Shown here: positions 41,294 through 54,800 of the stretch, piece after piece
Layout: the number at the start of each line of letters is the position of its first letter
Position numbering within the stretch: the first letter of the stretch is position 1
Origin: Brienomyrus brachyistius
Taxonomy: Eukaryota > Chordata > Actinopteri > Osteoglossiformes > Mormyridae
Assembly (NCBI RefSeq): GCF_023856365.1
Contig: NW_026042474.1
Location: forward strand, 184,400-248,399
Direction of reading: 5' to 3'
DNA length: 64,000 bases
Program-made: the position numbers and the translations under genes
Notes under the pieces: generated by a model
Told to the model about the DNA's origin: nothing
The model's database searches: none
The model's input: only the letters and a program-made list of their open reading frames with translations

Positions 41294-44200
41294 GCTGATA
41301 CTTAGGGGGACAGAGTCCAAAGATGCATAGGGCCAGAGCGCTAATACTTAGGGGGATGGAGTCCCAAGATGCATAGGGCCAGAGTGCTAATACTTAGGGG
41401 GACGGAATCCCAAGTTGCATTGGGCCAGAGTCCTGACACATAGGGGGATGAAGTCCCAAGACGCATAGGGCCAGTGTGCTGATACTTAGGGGGATGGAGT
41501 CCCAAGATGCATAGGGCCAGAGTGGTGACACATAGGGGGAGGGAATCCCAAGATGCATAGGGCCAGAGTGCTGAAACTTAGGGGGACGGAGTCCCAAGAT
41601 GCATAGGGCCAGAGTCCTGACACATAGGGGGACGGAGTCCCAAGATGCCTAGGGCCAGAGTGCTGATACTTAAGGGGACGGAGTCCAAAGATGCATAGGG
41701 CCAGAGTCCTGATACTTACGGGGACGGAGTCCCAAAATGCATAGGGCTAGAGTCCTGACATATAGGGGGACGAAGTCCCAAGATGCATAGGGCCAGAGTG
41801 CTGATCCTTAGGGGGACGGAGTCCCAAGATGCATAGGGCCAGAGTCCTGATATATAGGGGGGCGGAGTCCCAAGATGCTTAGGGCCAGAATGCTGATACT
41901 TAGGGGGACGGAGTCCCAAGATGCATATGGCCAGAGTGCTGATACTCAGGGGGACGGATTCCCAAGATGCATAGGGCCTGAGTGCTGAAACTTAGGGGGA
42001 CGGAGTCCCAAGATGCATAGGGCCAGAGTCCTGACACATAGGGGGACGGAGTCCCAAGATGCCTAGGGCCAGAGTGCTGATACTTAAGGGGACGAAGTCC
42101 AAAGATGCATAGGGCCAGAGTCCTGATATTTACGGGGACGGAGTCCCAAAATGCATAGGGCTAGAGTCCTGACATATAGGGGGACGAAGTCCCAAGAAGC
42201 ATAGGGCCAGAGTGCTGATCCTTAGGGGGACGGAGTCCCAAGATGCATAGGGCCAGAGTCCTGATATATAGGGGGGCGGAGTCCCAAGATGCTAAGGGCC
42301 AGAATGCTGATACTTAGGGGGACGGAGTCCCAAGATGCATAGGGCCAGAGTGCTGATACTCAGGGGGATGGATTCCCAAGATGCATAGGGCCAGAGTCCT
42401 GATACTTAGGGGGACGGAGTCCCAAGATGCATAGGGCCAGAGTCCTGATACATAGGTGGATGGAGTCCCAAGATGCATAGGACCAGAGTCCTGATCCTTA
42501 GGGGGATGGAGTCCCAAGATGCATCGGACCAGAGTGCTGATACTTAGGGGGACGGAGTCCCAAGATGTATAGGGCCAGGGTCCCGACACATAGGGGGACG
42601 GTGACCAAAGATGCATAAAGCCAGAGTCCTGATACTTAGGGGGACGGAGTCCCAAGATTCTTAGGGCCAGGGTCCTGACACATAGGGGGGCGGAGTCCCA
42701 AGATGCATAAAGCCTGAGTCCTGATACTTAGGGGGACGGAGTCCCAAGTTGCATAGGGCCAGAGTCCTGACTCATAGGGGGATGAAGTCCCAAGATGCAT
42801 AGGGCCAGAGTCCTGACACATAGGGGGATGGAGTCCCAAGATGCATAAGGCCAGAGTATTGATACTTAGGGGGACGGAGTCCCAAGATGCATAGGGCCAG
42901 AGTGCTGATACTTAGGGGGACGGAGTCCCAAGATGTATAGGACCAGGGTCCTGACACATAGGGAGACGGAGTCCTAAGGTACATAGGGCCAGAGTCCTGA
43001 TACTTAGGGGGACGGAGTCCCAAAATGCTTAGGGTCAGGGTCCTGACACATAGGGGGGCGGAGTCCCAACATGCATAGGGCCAGAGTGCTGATACTTAGG
43101 TGGACAGAGTCCAAAGATGCATAGGGCCAGAGCGCTAATACTTAGGGGGATGGAGTCCCAAGATGCATAGGGCCAGAGTGCTAATACTTAGGGGGACGGA
43201 GTCCCAAGTTGCATTGGGCCAGAGTCCTGACACATAGGGGGACGAACTCCAAAGACGCATAGGGCCAGTGTGCTGATACTTAGGGGGACGGAGTCCCAAG
43301 ATGCATAGGGCCTGAGTGGTGACACATAGGGGGACGGAATCCCAAGATGCATAGGGCAAGAGTGCTGAAACTTAGGGGGACGGAGTCCCAAGATGCATAG
43401 GGCCAGAGTCCTGACACATAGGGGGACGGAGTCCCAAGATGCCTAGGGCCAGAGTGCTGATACTTAAGGGGACGGAGTCCAAAGATGCATAGGGCCAGAG
43501 TCCTGATACTTACGGGGACGGAGTCCCAAAATGCATAGGGCTAGAGTCCTGACATATAGGGGGACGAAGTCCCAAGATGCATAGGGCCAGAGTGCTGATC
43601 CTTAGGGGGACGGAGTCCCAAGATGCATAGGGCCAGAGTCCTGATATATAGGGGGGCGGAGTCCCAAGATGCTTAGGGCCAGAATGCTGATACTAAGGGG
43701 GAAGGAGTCCCAAGATGCATAGGGCCAGAGTGCTGATACTCAGGGGGACGGATTCCCAAGATGCATAGGGCCAGAGTCCTGATACTTAGGGGGACGGAGT
43801 CCCAAGATGCATAGGGCCAGAGTCCTGATACATAGGTGGATGGAGTCGCAAGATGCATAGGACCAGAGTCCTGATCCTTAGGGGGATGCAGTCCCAAGAT
43901 GCATCGGGCCAGAGTGCTGATACTTAGGGGGACGGAGTCCCAAGATGTATAGGGCCAGGGTCCCGACACATAGGGGGACGGAGACCCAAGATGCATAAAG
44001 CCAGTGTCCTGATACTTAGGGGGACGGAGTCCCAAGATTCTTAGGGCCAGGGTCCTAACACATAGGGGGGCGGAGTCCCAAGATGCATAGGGCCAGAGTG
44101 CTGATACTTAGTGGGACAGAGTCCAAAGATGCATAGGGCCAGAGTGCTAATACTTAGCGGGATGGAGTCCCAAGATGCATAGGGCTAGTGTGCTGATACT

Positions 44201-47200
44201 TAGGGGGACGGAGTCCCAAGATGCATAGGGCCAGAGTGCTGATACTTAGGGGGTCGGAGTCCCAAGATGCATAGGGCCAGAGTCCTGACACATGGGGGGA
44301 AGGAGTCCCAAGATGCATAGGGCCAGAGTCCTGATACTTAGGGGGACGGAGTCCCAAGATGCATAGGGAGAGAGTGCTGACACATAGGGGGATGGAGTCC
44401 CAAGATGCAAAGGGCCAGAGTACTGACACATAGGGGGACGGAGTCCCAAGATGCATAGGGCTAGAGTCCTGACACATAGGGGGACGAAGTCCAAAGATGC
44501 ATAGGGCCAGAGTGCTGATCCTTAGGGGGACGGAGTCCCAAGATGCATTGGGCCAGAGTGCTGATACTTAGGGACACGGAGTCCCAAGATGCATTGGGCC
44601 AGAGTGCTGATACTTAGGGGGACGGAGTCCCAAGATGCATAGGGCCAGAGTCCTGATACTTAGGGGGACTGAGTGCCAAGATACATAGGGCCAGAGTGCT
44701 GATACTTAGGGGGACGGTGTCCCAAGATGCATAGGGCCAGAGTCTTGATACTTAGGGTGATGGAGTCCCAAGATGCATAGGGCCAGAGTCCTGACACATA
44801 GGGGGACGGAGTCCCAAGATGCCAAGGGCCAGAGTGCTGATACTTAAGGGGACAGAGTCCGAAGATGCATAGGGCCAGAGTCCTGATACTTACCGGGACG
44901 GAGTCCCAAAATGCATAGGGCTAGAGTCCTGACATATAGGGGGACGAAGTCTCAAGATGCATAGGGTCAGAGTGCTGATCCTTAGGGGGACGGAGTCCCA
45001 AGATGCATAGGGCCAGAGTCCTGATATATAGGGGGGCGGAGTCCCAAGATGCTTAGGGCCAGAATGCTGATACTTAGGGGGACGGAGTCCCAAGATGCAT
45101 ATGGCCAGAGTGCTGATACTCAGGGGGACGGATTCCCAAGATGCATAGGGCCAGAGTCCTGATACATAGGTGGATGGAGTCGCAAGATGCATAGGACCAG
45201 AGTCCTGATCCTTAGGGGGATGCAGTCCCAAGATGCATCGGGCCAGAGTGCTGATACTTAGGGGGACGGAGTCCCAAGATGTATAGGGCCAGGGTCCCGA
45301 CACATAGGGGGACGGAGACCCAAGATGCATAAAGCCAGTGTCCTGATACTTAGGGGGACGGAGTCCCAAGATTCTTAGGGCCAGGGTCCTAACACATAGG
45401 GGGGCGGAGTCCCAAGATGCATAGGGCCAGAGTGCTGATACTTAGTGGGACAGAGTCCAAAGATGCATAGGGCCAGAGTGCTAATACTTAGCGGGATGGA
45501 GTCCCAAGATGCATAGGGCTAGTGTGCTGATACTTAGGGGGACGGAGTCCCAAGATGCATAGGGCCAGAGTGCTGATACTTAGGGGGTCGGAGTCCCAAG
45601 ATGCATAGGGCCAGAGTCCTGACACATGGGGGGAAGGAGTCCCAAGATGCATAGGGCCAGAGTCCTGATACTTAGGGGGACGGAGTCCCAAGATGCATAG
45701 GGAGAGAGTGCTGACACATAGGGGGATGGAGTCCCAAGATGCAAAGGGCCAGAGTACTGACACATAGGGGGACGGAGTCCCAAGATGCATAGGGCTAGAG
45801 TCCTGACACATAGGGGGACGAAGTCCAAAGATGCATAGGGCCAGAGTGCTGATCCTTAGGGGGACGGAGTCCCAAGATGCATTGGGCCAGAGTGCTGATA
45901 CTTAGGGACACGGAGTCCCAAGATGCATTGGGCCAGAGTGCTGATACTTAGGGGGACGGAGTCCCAAGATGCATAGGGCCAGAGTCCTGATACTTAGGGG
46001 GACTGAGTGCCAAGATACATAGGGCCAGAGTGCTGATACTTAGGGGGACGGTGTCCCAAGATGCATAGGGCCAGAGTCTTGATACTTAGGGTGATGGAAT
46101 CCCAAGATGCATAGGGCCAGAGTCCTGACACATAGGGGGACGGAGTCCCAAGATGCCAAGGGCCAGAGTGCTGATACTTAAGGGGACAGAGTCCGAAGAT
46201 GCATAGGGCCAGAGTCCTGATACTTACCGGGACGGAGTCCCAAAATGCATAGGGCTAGAGTCCTGACATATAGGGGGACGAAGTCTCAAGATGCATAGGG
46301 CCAGAGTGCTGATCCTTAGGGGGACGGAGTCCCAAGATGCATAGGGCCAGAGTGCTGATACTTAGGGGGACAGAGTCCAAAGATGCATAGGGCCAGAGCG
46401 CTAATACTTAGGGGGATGGAGTCCCAAGATGCATAGGGCCAGAGTGCTAATACTTAGGGGGACGGAATCCCAAGTTGCATTGGGCCAGAGTCCTGACACA
46501 TAGGGGGATGAAGTCCCAAGACGCATAGGGCCAGTGTGCTGATACTTAGGGGGATGGAGTCCCAAGATGCATAGGGCCAGAGTGGTGACACATAGGGGGA
46601 GGGAATCCCAAGATGCATAGGGCCAGAGTGCTGAAACTTAGGGGGACGGAGTCCCAAGATGCATAGGGCCAGAGTCCTGACACATAGGGGGACGGAGTCC
46701 CAAGATGCCTAGGGCCAGAGTGCTGATACTTAAGGGGACGGAGTCCAAAGATGCATAGGGCCAGAGTCCTGATACTTACGGGGACGGAGTCCCAAAATGC
46801 ATAGGGCTAGAGTCCTGACATATAGGGGGACGAAGTCCCAAGATGCATAGGGCCAGAGTGCTGATCCTTAGGGGGACGGAGTCCCAAGATGCATAGGGCC
46901 AGAGTCCTGATATATAGGGGGGCGGAGTCCCAAGATGCTTAGGGCCAGAATGCTGATACTTAGGGGGACGGAGTCCCAAGATGCATATGGCCAGAGTGCT
47001 GATACTCAGGGGGACGGATTCCCAAGATGCATAGGGCCTGAGTGCTGAAACTTAGGGGGACGGAGTCCCAAGATGCATAGGGCCAGAGTCCTGACACATA
47101 GGGGGACGGAGTCCCAAGATGCCTAGGGCCAGAGTGCTGATACTTAAGGGGACGAAGTCCAAAGATGCATAGGGCCAGAGTCCTGATATTTACGGGGACG

Positions 47201-48867
47201 GAGTCCCAAAATGCATAGGGCTAGAGTCCTGACATATAGGGGGACGAAGTCCCAAGAAGCATAGGGCCAGAGTGCTGATCCTTAGGGGGACGGAGTCCCA
47301 AGATGCATAGGGCCAGAGTCCTGATATATAGGGGGGCGGAGTCCCAAGATGCTAAGGGCCAGAATGCTGATACTTAGGGGGACGGAGTCCCAAGATGCAT
47401 AGGGCCAGAGTGCTGATACTCAGGGGGATGGATTCCCAAGATGCATAGGGCCAGAGTCCTGATACTTAGGGGGACGGAGTCCCAAGATGCATAGGGCCAG
47501 AGTCCTGATACATAGGTGGATGGAGTCCCAAGATGCATAGGACCAGAGTCCTGATCCTTAGGGGGATGGAGTCCCAAGATGCATCGGGCCAGAGTGCTGA
47601 TACTTAGGGGGACGGAGTCCCAAGATGTATAGGGCCAGGGTCCCGACACATAGGGGGACGGTGACCAAAGATGCATAAAGCCAGAGTCCTGATACTTAGG
47701 GGGACGGAGTCCCAAGATTCTTAGGGCCAGGGTCCTGACACATAGGGGGGCGGAGTCCCAAGATGCATAAAGCCTGAGTCCTGATACTTAGGGGGACGGA
47801 GTCCCAAGTTGCATAGGGCCAGAGTCCTGACTCATAGGGGGATGAAGTCCCAAGATGCATAGGGCCAGAGTCCTGACACATAGGGGGATGGAGTCCCAAG
47901 ATGCATAAGGCCAGAGTATTGATACTTAGGGGGACGGAGTCCCAAGATGCATAGGGCCAGAGTGCTGATACTTAGGGGGACGGAGTCCCAAGATGTATAG
48001 GACCAGGGTCCTGACACATAGGGAGACGGAGTCCTAAGGTACATAGGGCCAGAGTCCTGATACTTAGGGGGACGGAGTCCCAAAATGCTTAGGGTCAGGG
48101 TCCTGACACATAGGGGGGCGGAGTCCCAACATGCATAGGGCCAGAGTGCTGATACTTAGGTGGACAGAGTCCAAAGATGCATAGGGCCAGAGCGCTAATA
48201 CTTAGGGGGATGGAGTCCCAAGATGCATAGGGCCAGAGTGCTAATACTTAGGGGGACGGAGTCCCAAGTTGCATTGGGCCAGAGTCCTGACACATAGGGG
48301 GACGAACTCCAAAGACGCATAGGGCCAGTGTGCTGATACTTAGGGGGACGGAGTCCCAAGATGCATAGGGCCTGAGTGGTGACACATAGGGGGACGGAAT
48401 CCCAAGATGCATAGGGCAAGAGTGCTGAAACTTAGGGGGACGGAGTCCCAAGATGCATAGGGCCAGAGTCCTGACACATAGGGGGACGGAGTCCCAAGAT
48501 GCCTAGGGCCAGAGTGCTGATACTTAAGGGGACGGAGTCCAAAGATGCATAGGGCCAGAGTCCTGATACTTACGGGGACGGAGTCCCAAAATGCATAGGG
48601 CTAGAGTCCTGACATATAGGGGGACGAAGTCCCAAGATGCATAGGGCCAGAGTGCTGATCCTTAGGGGGACGGAGTCCCAAGATGCATAGGGCCAGAGTC
48701 CTGATATATAGGGGGGCGGAGTCCCAAGATGCTTAGGGCCAGAATGCTGATACTAAGGGGGACGGAGTCCCAAGATGCATAGGGCCAGAGTGCTGATACT
48801 CAGGGGGACGGATTCCCAAGATGCATAGGGCCAGAGTCCTGATACTTAGGGGGACGGAGTCCCAAGA
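38702..48867 (+). repeat. Large HOR: about 5.1-kb (110/111-monomer) tandem duplication
   Basis: Copy 1 is about 38702-43807 and copy 2 about 43808-48867. The offset is 5106 bp (111 monomers) in the left third and 5060 bp (110 monomers) from about 40100 onward, because copy 2 lost one monomer near 45145. Distinctive shared variants include GATATTTACGGGG (42125 and 47185), GGGCAAGAGTGCTGAAAC (43356 and 48416) and TACTAAGGGGGA (43692 and 48752). I noticed only a few substitutions (for example GGACC at 42527 against GGGCC at 47587), so it looks like one of the most recent events in the window. Each copy contains two units of the 1380-bp HOR. Confidence 0.87.
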
Positions 48868-51800
48868 TCCATAGGGCCAGAGTCCAGATACTTAGGCAGA
48901 CGGAGTCCCAAGATGCATAGGGCCAGAGTCCTGACACATAGGGGGATGGAGTCCCAAGATGCATAGGGCCAGAGTCCTGATACTTAGGGTGATGGAGTCC
49001 CAAGATCCATCGGGCCAGAGTGCTGATACTTAGGGGGATGGAGTCCCAAGATGTATAGGGCCAGGGTCCTGACACATAGGGGGACGGAGACCCAAGATGC
49101 ATAAAGCCAGAGTCCTGATACTTAGGGGGACGGAGTCCCAAGATTCTTAGGGCCAGGGTCCTGACACATAGGGGGGCGGAGTCCCAAGATGCATAGGGCC
49201 AGAGTGCTGATACTTAGGGGGACAGAGTCCAAAGATGCATAGGGCCAAAGTGCTAATACTTAGCGGGATGGAGTCCCAAGATGCATAGGGCTAGTGTGCT
49301 GATACTTAGGGGGACGGAGTCCCAAGATGCATAGGGCCAGAGTGCTGATACTTAGGGGGACAGAGTCCAAAGATGCATAGGGCCAGAGCGCTAATACTTA
49401 GGGGGATGGAGTCCCAAGATGCATAGGGGCAGAGTGCTAATACTTAGGGGGACGGAGTCCCAAGTTGCATTGGGCCAGAGTCCTGACACATAGGGGGATG
49501 AAGTCCCAAGACGCATAGGGCCAGTGTGCTGATACTTAGGGGGATGGAGTCCCAAGATGCATAGGGCCAGAGTGGTGACACATAGGGGGAGGGAATCCCA
49601 AGATGCATAGGGCCAGAGTGCTGAAACTTAGGGGGACGGAGTCCCAAGATGCATAGGGCCAGAGTCCTGACACATAGGGGGACGGAGTCCCAATATGCCT
49701 AGGGCCAGAGTGCTGATACTTAAGGGGACGGAGTCCAAAGATGAATAGGGCCAGAGTCCTGATACTTACGGGGACGGAGTCCCAAAATGCATAGGGCTAG
49801 AGTCCTGACATATAGGGGGACGAAGTCCCAAGATGCATAGGGCCAGAGTGCTGATCCTTAGGGGGGCGGAGTCCCAAGATGCTTAGGGCCAGAGTCCTGA
49901 CACATAGGGGAACGGAGTCCCAAGATGCATAGGGCCAAAGTGCTGATACTTACGGGAACGGAGTCCCAAGATGCATAGGGCCAAAGTGCTGATACTTACG
50001 GGAACGGAGTCCCAAGATGCATAGGGCTAGAGTCCTGACACATAGGGGGGCGGAGTCCGAAGATGCATAGGGCCAGAGTGCTGATACTTAGGGACACGGA
50101 GTCCCAAGATGCATTGGGCCAGAGTGCTGATACTTAGGGGGACGGAGTCCCAAAATGCATAGGGCTAGAGTCCTGACATATAGCGGGACGAAGTCCGAAG
50201 ATGCATAGGGCCAGAGTGCTGATCCTTAGGGGGACGGAGTCCCAAGATGCATAGGGCCAGAGTCCTGATATATAGGGGGGCGGAGTCCCAAGATGCTTAG
50301 GGCCAGAATGCTGATACTTAGGGGGACGGAGTCCCAAGATGCATAGGGCCAGAGTGCTGATACTCAGGGGGACGGATTCCCAAGATGCATAGGGCCAGAG
50401 TCCTGATACTTAGGGGGACGGAGTCCCAAGATGCATAGGGCCAGAGTCCTGATACATCGGTGGATGTAGTCCCAAGATGCATAGGACCAGAGTCCTGATC
50501 CTTAGGGGGATGGAGTCCCAAGATGCATCGGGCCAGAGTGCTGATACTTAGGGGGACGGAGTCCCAAGATGTATAGGGCCAGGGTCCCGACACATAGGGG
50601 GACGGAGACCCAAGATGCATAAAGCCAGAGTCCTGATACTTAGGGGGACGGAGTCCCAAGATTCTTAGGGCCAGGATCATGACACATAGGGGGGCGGAGT
50701 CCCAAGATGCATAGGGCCAGAGTGCTGATACTTAGTGGGACAGAGTCCAAAGATGCATAGGGCCAGAGTGCTAATACTTAGCGGGATGGAGTCCCAAGAT
50801 GCATAGGGCTAGTGTGCTGATACTTAGGGGGAGGGAGTCCCAAGATGCATAGGGCCAGAGTGCTGATACTTAGGGGGACGGAGTCCCAAGATGCATAGGG
50901 CCAGAGTCCTGACACATGGGGGGAAGGAGTCCCAAGATGCATAGGGCCAGAGTCCTGATACTTAGGGGGACGGAGTCCAAAGATGCATAGGGAGAGAGTG
51001 CTGACACATAGGGGGATGGAGTCCCAAGATGCAAAGGGCCAGAGTACTGACACATAGGGGGACGGAGTCCCAAGATGCATAATGCCAGAGTCCTGACACA
51101 TAGGGGGACGAAGTCCAAAGATGCGTAGGGCCAGAGTGCTGATCCTTAGGGGGACGGAGTCCCGAGATGCATTGGGCCAGAGTGCTGATACTTAGGGACA
51201 CGGAGTCCCAAGATGCATTGGGCCAGAGTGCTGATACTTAGGGGGACGGAGTCCCAAGATGCATAGGGCCAGAGTCCTGATACTTAGGGGGACTGAGTGC
51301 CAAGATACATAGGGCCAGAGTGCTGATACTTAGGGGGACGGTGTCCCAAGATGCATAGGGCCAGAGTCTTGATACTTAAGGTGATGGAGTCCCAAGATGC
51401 ATAGGGCCAGAGTCCTGACACATAGGGGGACGGAGTCCCAAGAAGCCTAGGGCCAGAGTGCTGATACTTAAGGGGACAGAGTCCCAAGATGCATAGGGCC
51501 AGAGTCCTGATACTTACCGGGACGGAGTCCCAAAATGCATAGGGCTAGAGTCCTGACATATAGGGGGACGAAGTCTCAAGATGCATAGGGCCAGAGTGCT
51601 GATCCTTAGGGGGACGGAGTCCCAAGTTGCATAGGGCCAGAGTCCTGATATATAGGGGGGCGGAGTCCCAAGATGCTTAGGGCCAGAGTCCTGACACATA
51701 GGGGAACGGAGTCCCAAGATGCTTAGGGCCAGAGTCCTGACACATAGGGGAACGGAGTCCCAAGATGCATAGGGCCAAAGTGCTGATACTTACGGGAACG

Positions 51801-54800
51801 GAGTCCCAAGATGCATAGGGCTAGAGTCCTGACACATAGGGGGGCGGAGTCCGAAGATGCATTGGGCCAGAGTGCTGATACTTAGGGATACGGAGTCCCA
51901 AGATGCATTGGGCCAGAGTGCTGATACTTAGGGGGACGGAGTCCCAAAATGCATAGGGCTAGAGTCCTGACATATAGGGGGACGAAGTCCCAAGATGCAT
52001 AGGGCCAGAGTGCTGATCCTTAGGGGGACGGAGTCCCAAGATGCATAGGGCCAGAGTCCTGATATATAGGGGGGCGGAGTCCCAAGATGCTTAGGGCCAG
52101 AATGCTGATACTTAGGTGGATGGAGTCCCAAGATGCATAGGACCAGAGTCCTGATCCTTAGGGGGATGGAGTCCCAAGATGCATCGGGCCAGAGTGCTGA
52201 TACTTAGGGGGACGGAGTCCCAAGATGTATAGGGCCAGGGTCCCGACACATAGGGGGACGGAGACCCAAGATGCATAAAGCCAGAGTCCTGATACTTAGG
52301 GGGACGGAGTCCCAATATTCTTAGGGCCAGGGTCCTGACACATAGGGGGGCGGAGTCCCAAGATGCATAGGGCCAGAGTGCTGATACTTAGTGGGACAGA
52401 GTCCAAAGATGCATAGGGCCAGAGTGCTAATACTTAGCGGGATGGAGTCCCAAGATGCATAGGGCTAGTGTGCTGTTACTTAGGGGGAGGGAGTCCCAAG
52501 ATGCATAGGGCCAGAGTGCTGATACTTAGGGGGACGGAGTCCCAAGATGCATAGGGCCAGAGTCCTGGCACATGGGGGTAAGGAGTCCCAAGATGCATAG
52601 GGCCAGAGTCCTGATACTTAGGGGGACGGAGTCCCAAGATGCATAGGGAGAGAGTGCTGACACATAGGGGGATGGAGTCCCAAGATGCAAAGGGCCAGAG
52701 TACTGACACATAGGGGGACGGAGTCCCAAGATGCATAGGGCCAGAGTCCTGACACATAGGGGGACGAAGTCCAAAGATGCATAGGGCCAGAGTGCTGATC
52801 CTTAGGGGGACGGAGTCCAAAGATGCATTGGGCCAGAGTGCTGATACTTAGGGACACGGAGTCCCAAGATGCATTGGGCCAGAGTGCTGATACTTAGGGG
52901 GACTGAGTCCCAAGATGCATAGGGCCAGAGGCCTGATACTTAGGGGGACTGAGTGCCAAGTTACATAGGGCCAGAGTGCTGATACTTAGGGGGACGGAGT
53001 CCCAAGATGCATAGGGCCAGAATCCTGACACATAGGGGAACGGAGTCCCAAGATGCCTAGGGCCAGAGTGCTGATACTTAAGGGGACAGAGTCCCAAGAT
53101 GCATAGGGCCAGAGTCCTGATACTTTCCGGGACGGAGTCCAAAAATGCATAGGGCTAGAGTCCTGACATATAGGGGGACGAAGTCTCAAGATGCATAGGG
53201 CCAGAGTGCTGATCCTTAGGGGGACGGAGTCCCAAGATGCATAGGGCCAGAGTCCTGATATATAGGGGGGCGCAGTCCCTAGATGCTTAGGGCCAGAGTC
53301 CTGACACATAGGGGAACGGAGTCCCAAGATGCATAGGGCCAGAGTCCTGATATATAGGGGGGCGCAGTCCCTAGATGCTTAGGGCCAGAGTCCTGACACA
53401 TAGGGGAACGGAGTCCCAAGATGCTTAGGGCCAGAGTCCTGACACATAGGGGAACGGAGTCCCAAGATGCATAGGGCCAAAGTGCTGATACTTACGGGAA
53501 CGGAGTCCCAAGATGCATAGGGCTAGAGTCCTGACACATAGGGGGGCGGAGTCCGAAGATGCATAGGGCCAGAGTGCTGATACTTAGGGACACGGAGTCC
53601 CAAGATGCATTGGGCCAGAGTGCTGATACTTAGGGGGACGGAGTCCCAAAATGCATAGGGCTAGAGTCCTGACATATAGGGGGACGAAGTCCCAAGATGC
53701 ATAGGGCCAGAGTGCTGATCCTTAGGGGGACGGAGTCCCAAGATGCATAGGGCCAGAGTCCTGATATATAGGGGGGCGGAGTCCCAAGATGCTTAGGGCC
53801 AGAATGCTGATACTTAGGGGGACGGAGTCCCAAGATGCATAGGGCCAGAGTCCTGATATATAGGGGGGCGGAATCCCAAGATGCTTAGGGCCAGAGTCCT
53901 GACACATAGGGGAACGGAGTCCCAAGATGCTTAGGGCCAGAGTCCTGACACATAGGGGAACGGAGTCCCAAGATGCATAGGGCCAAAGTGCTGATACTTA
54001 CGGGAACGGAGTCCCAAGATGCATAGGGCTAGAGTCCTGACACATAGGGGGGCGGAGTCCGAAGATGCATAGGGCCAGAGTGCTGATACTTAGGGACACG
54101 GAGTCCCAAGATGCATTGGGCCAGAGTGCTGATACTTAGGGGGACGGAGTCCCAAAATGCATAGGGCTAGAGTCCTGACATATAGGGGGACGAAGTCCCA
54201 AGATGCATAGGGCCAGAGTGCTGATCCTTAGGGGGACGGAGTCCCAAGATGCATAGGGCCAGAGTCCTGATATATAGGGGGGCGGAGTCCCAAGATGCTT
54301 AGGGCCAGAATGCTGATACTTAGGGGGACTAAGTCCCAAGATGCATAGGGCCAGAGTCCTGATACTTAGGGGGACGGAGTCCCAAGATGCATAGGGCCAG
54401 AGTCCTGATACATAAGTGGATGGAGTCCCAAGATGCATAGGACCAGAGTCCTGATCCTTAGGGGGATGCAGTCCAAAGATGCATCGGGCCAGAGTGCTGA
54501 TACTTAGGGGGACGGAGTCCCAAGATGTATAGGGCCAGGGTCCCGACACATAGGGGGACGGAGACCCAAGATGCATAAAGCCAGTGTCCTGATACTTAGG
54601 GGGACGGAGTCCCAAGATTCTTAGGGCCAGGGTCCTGACACATAGGGGGGTGGAGTCCCAAGATGCATAGGGCCAGAGTGCTGATACTTAGTGGGACAGA
54701 GTCCAAAGATGCATAGGGCCAGAGTGCTAATACTTAGCGGGATGGAGTCCCAAGATGCATAGGGCTAGTGTGCTGATACTTAGGGGGACGGAGTCCCAAG

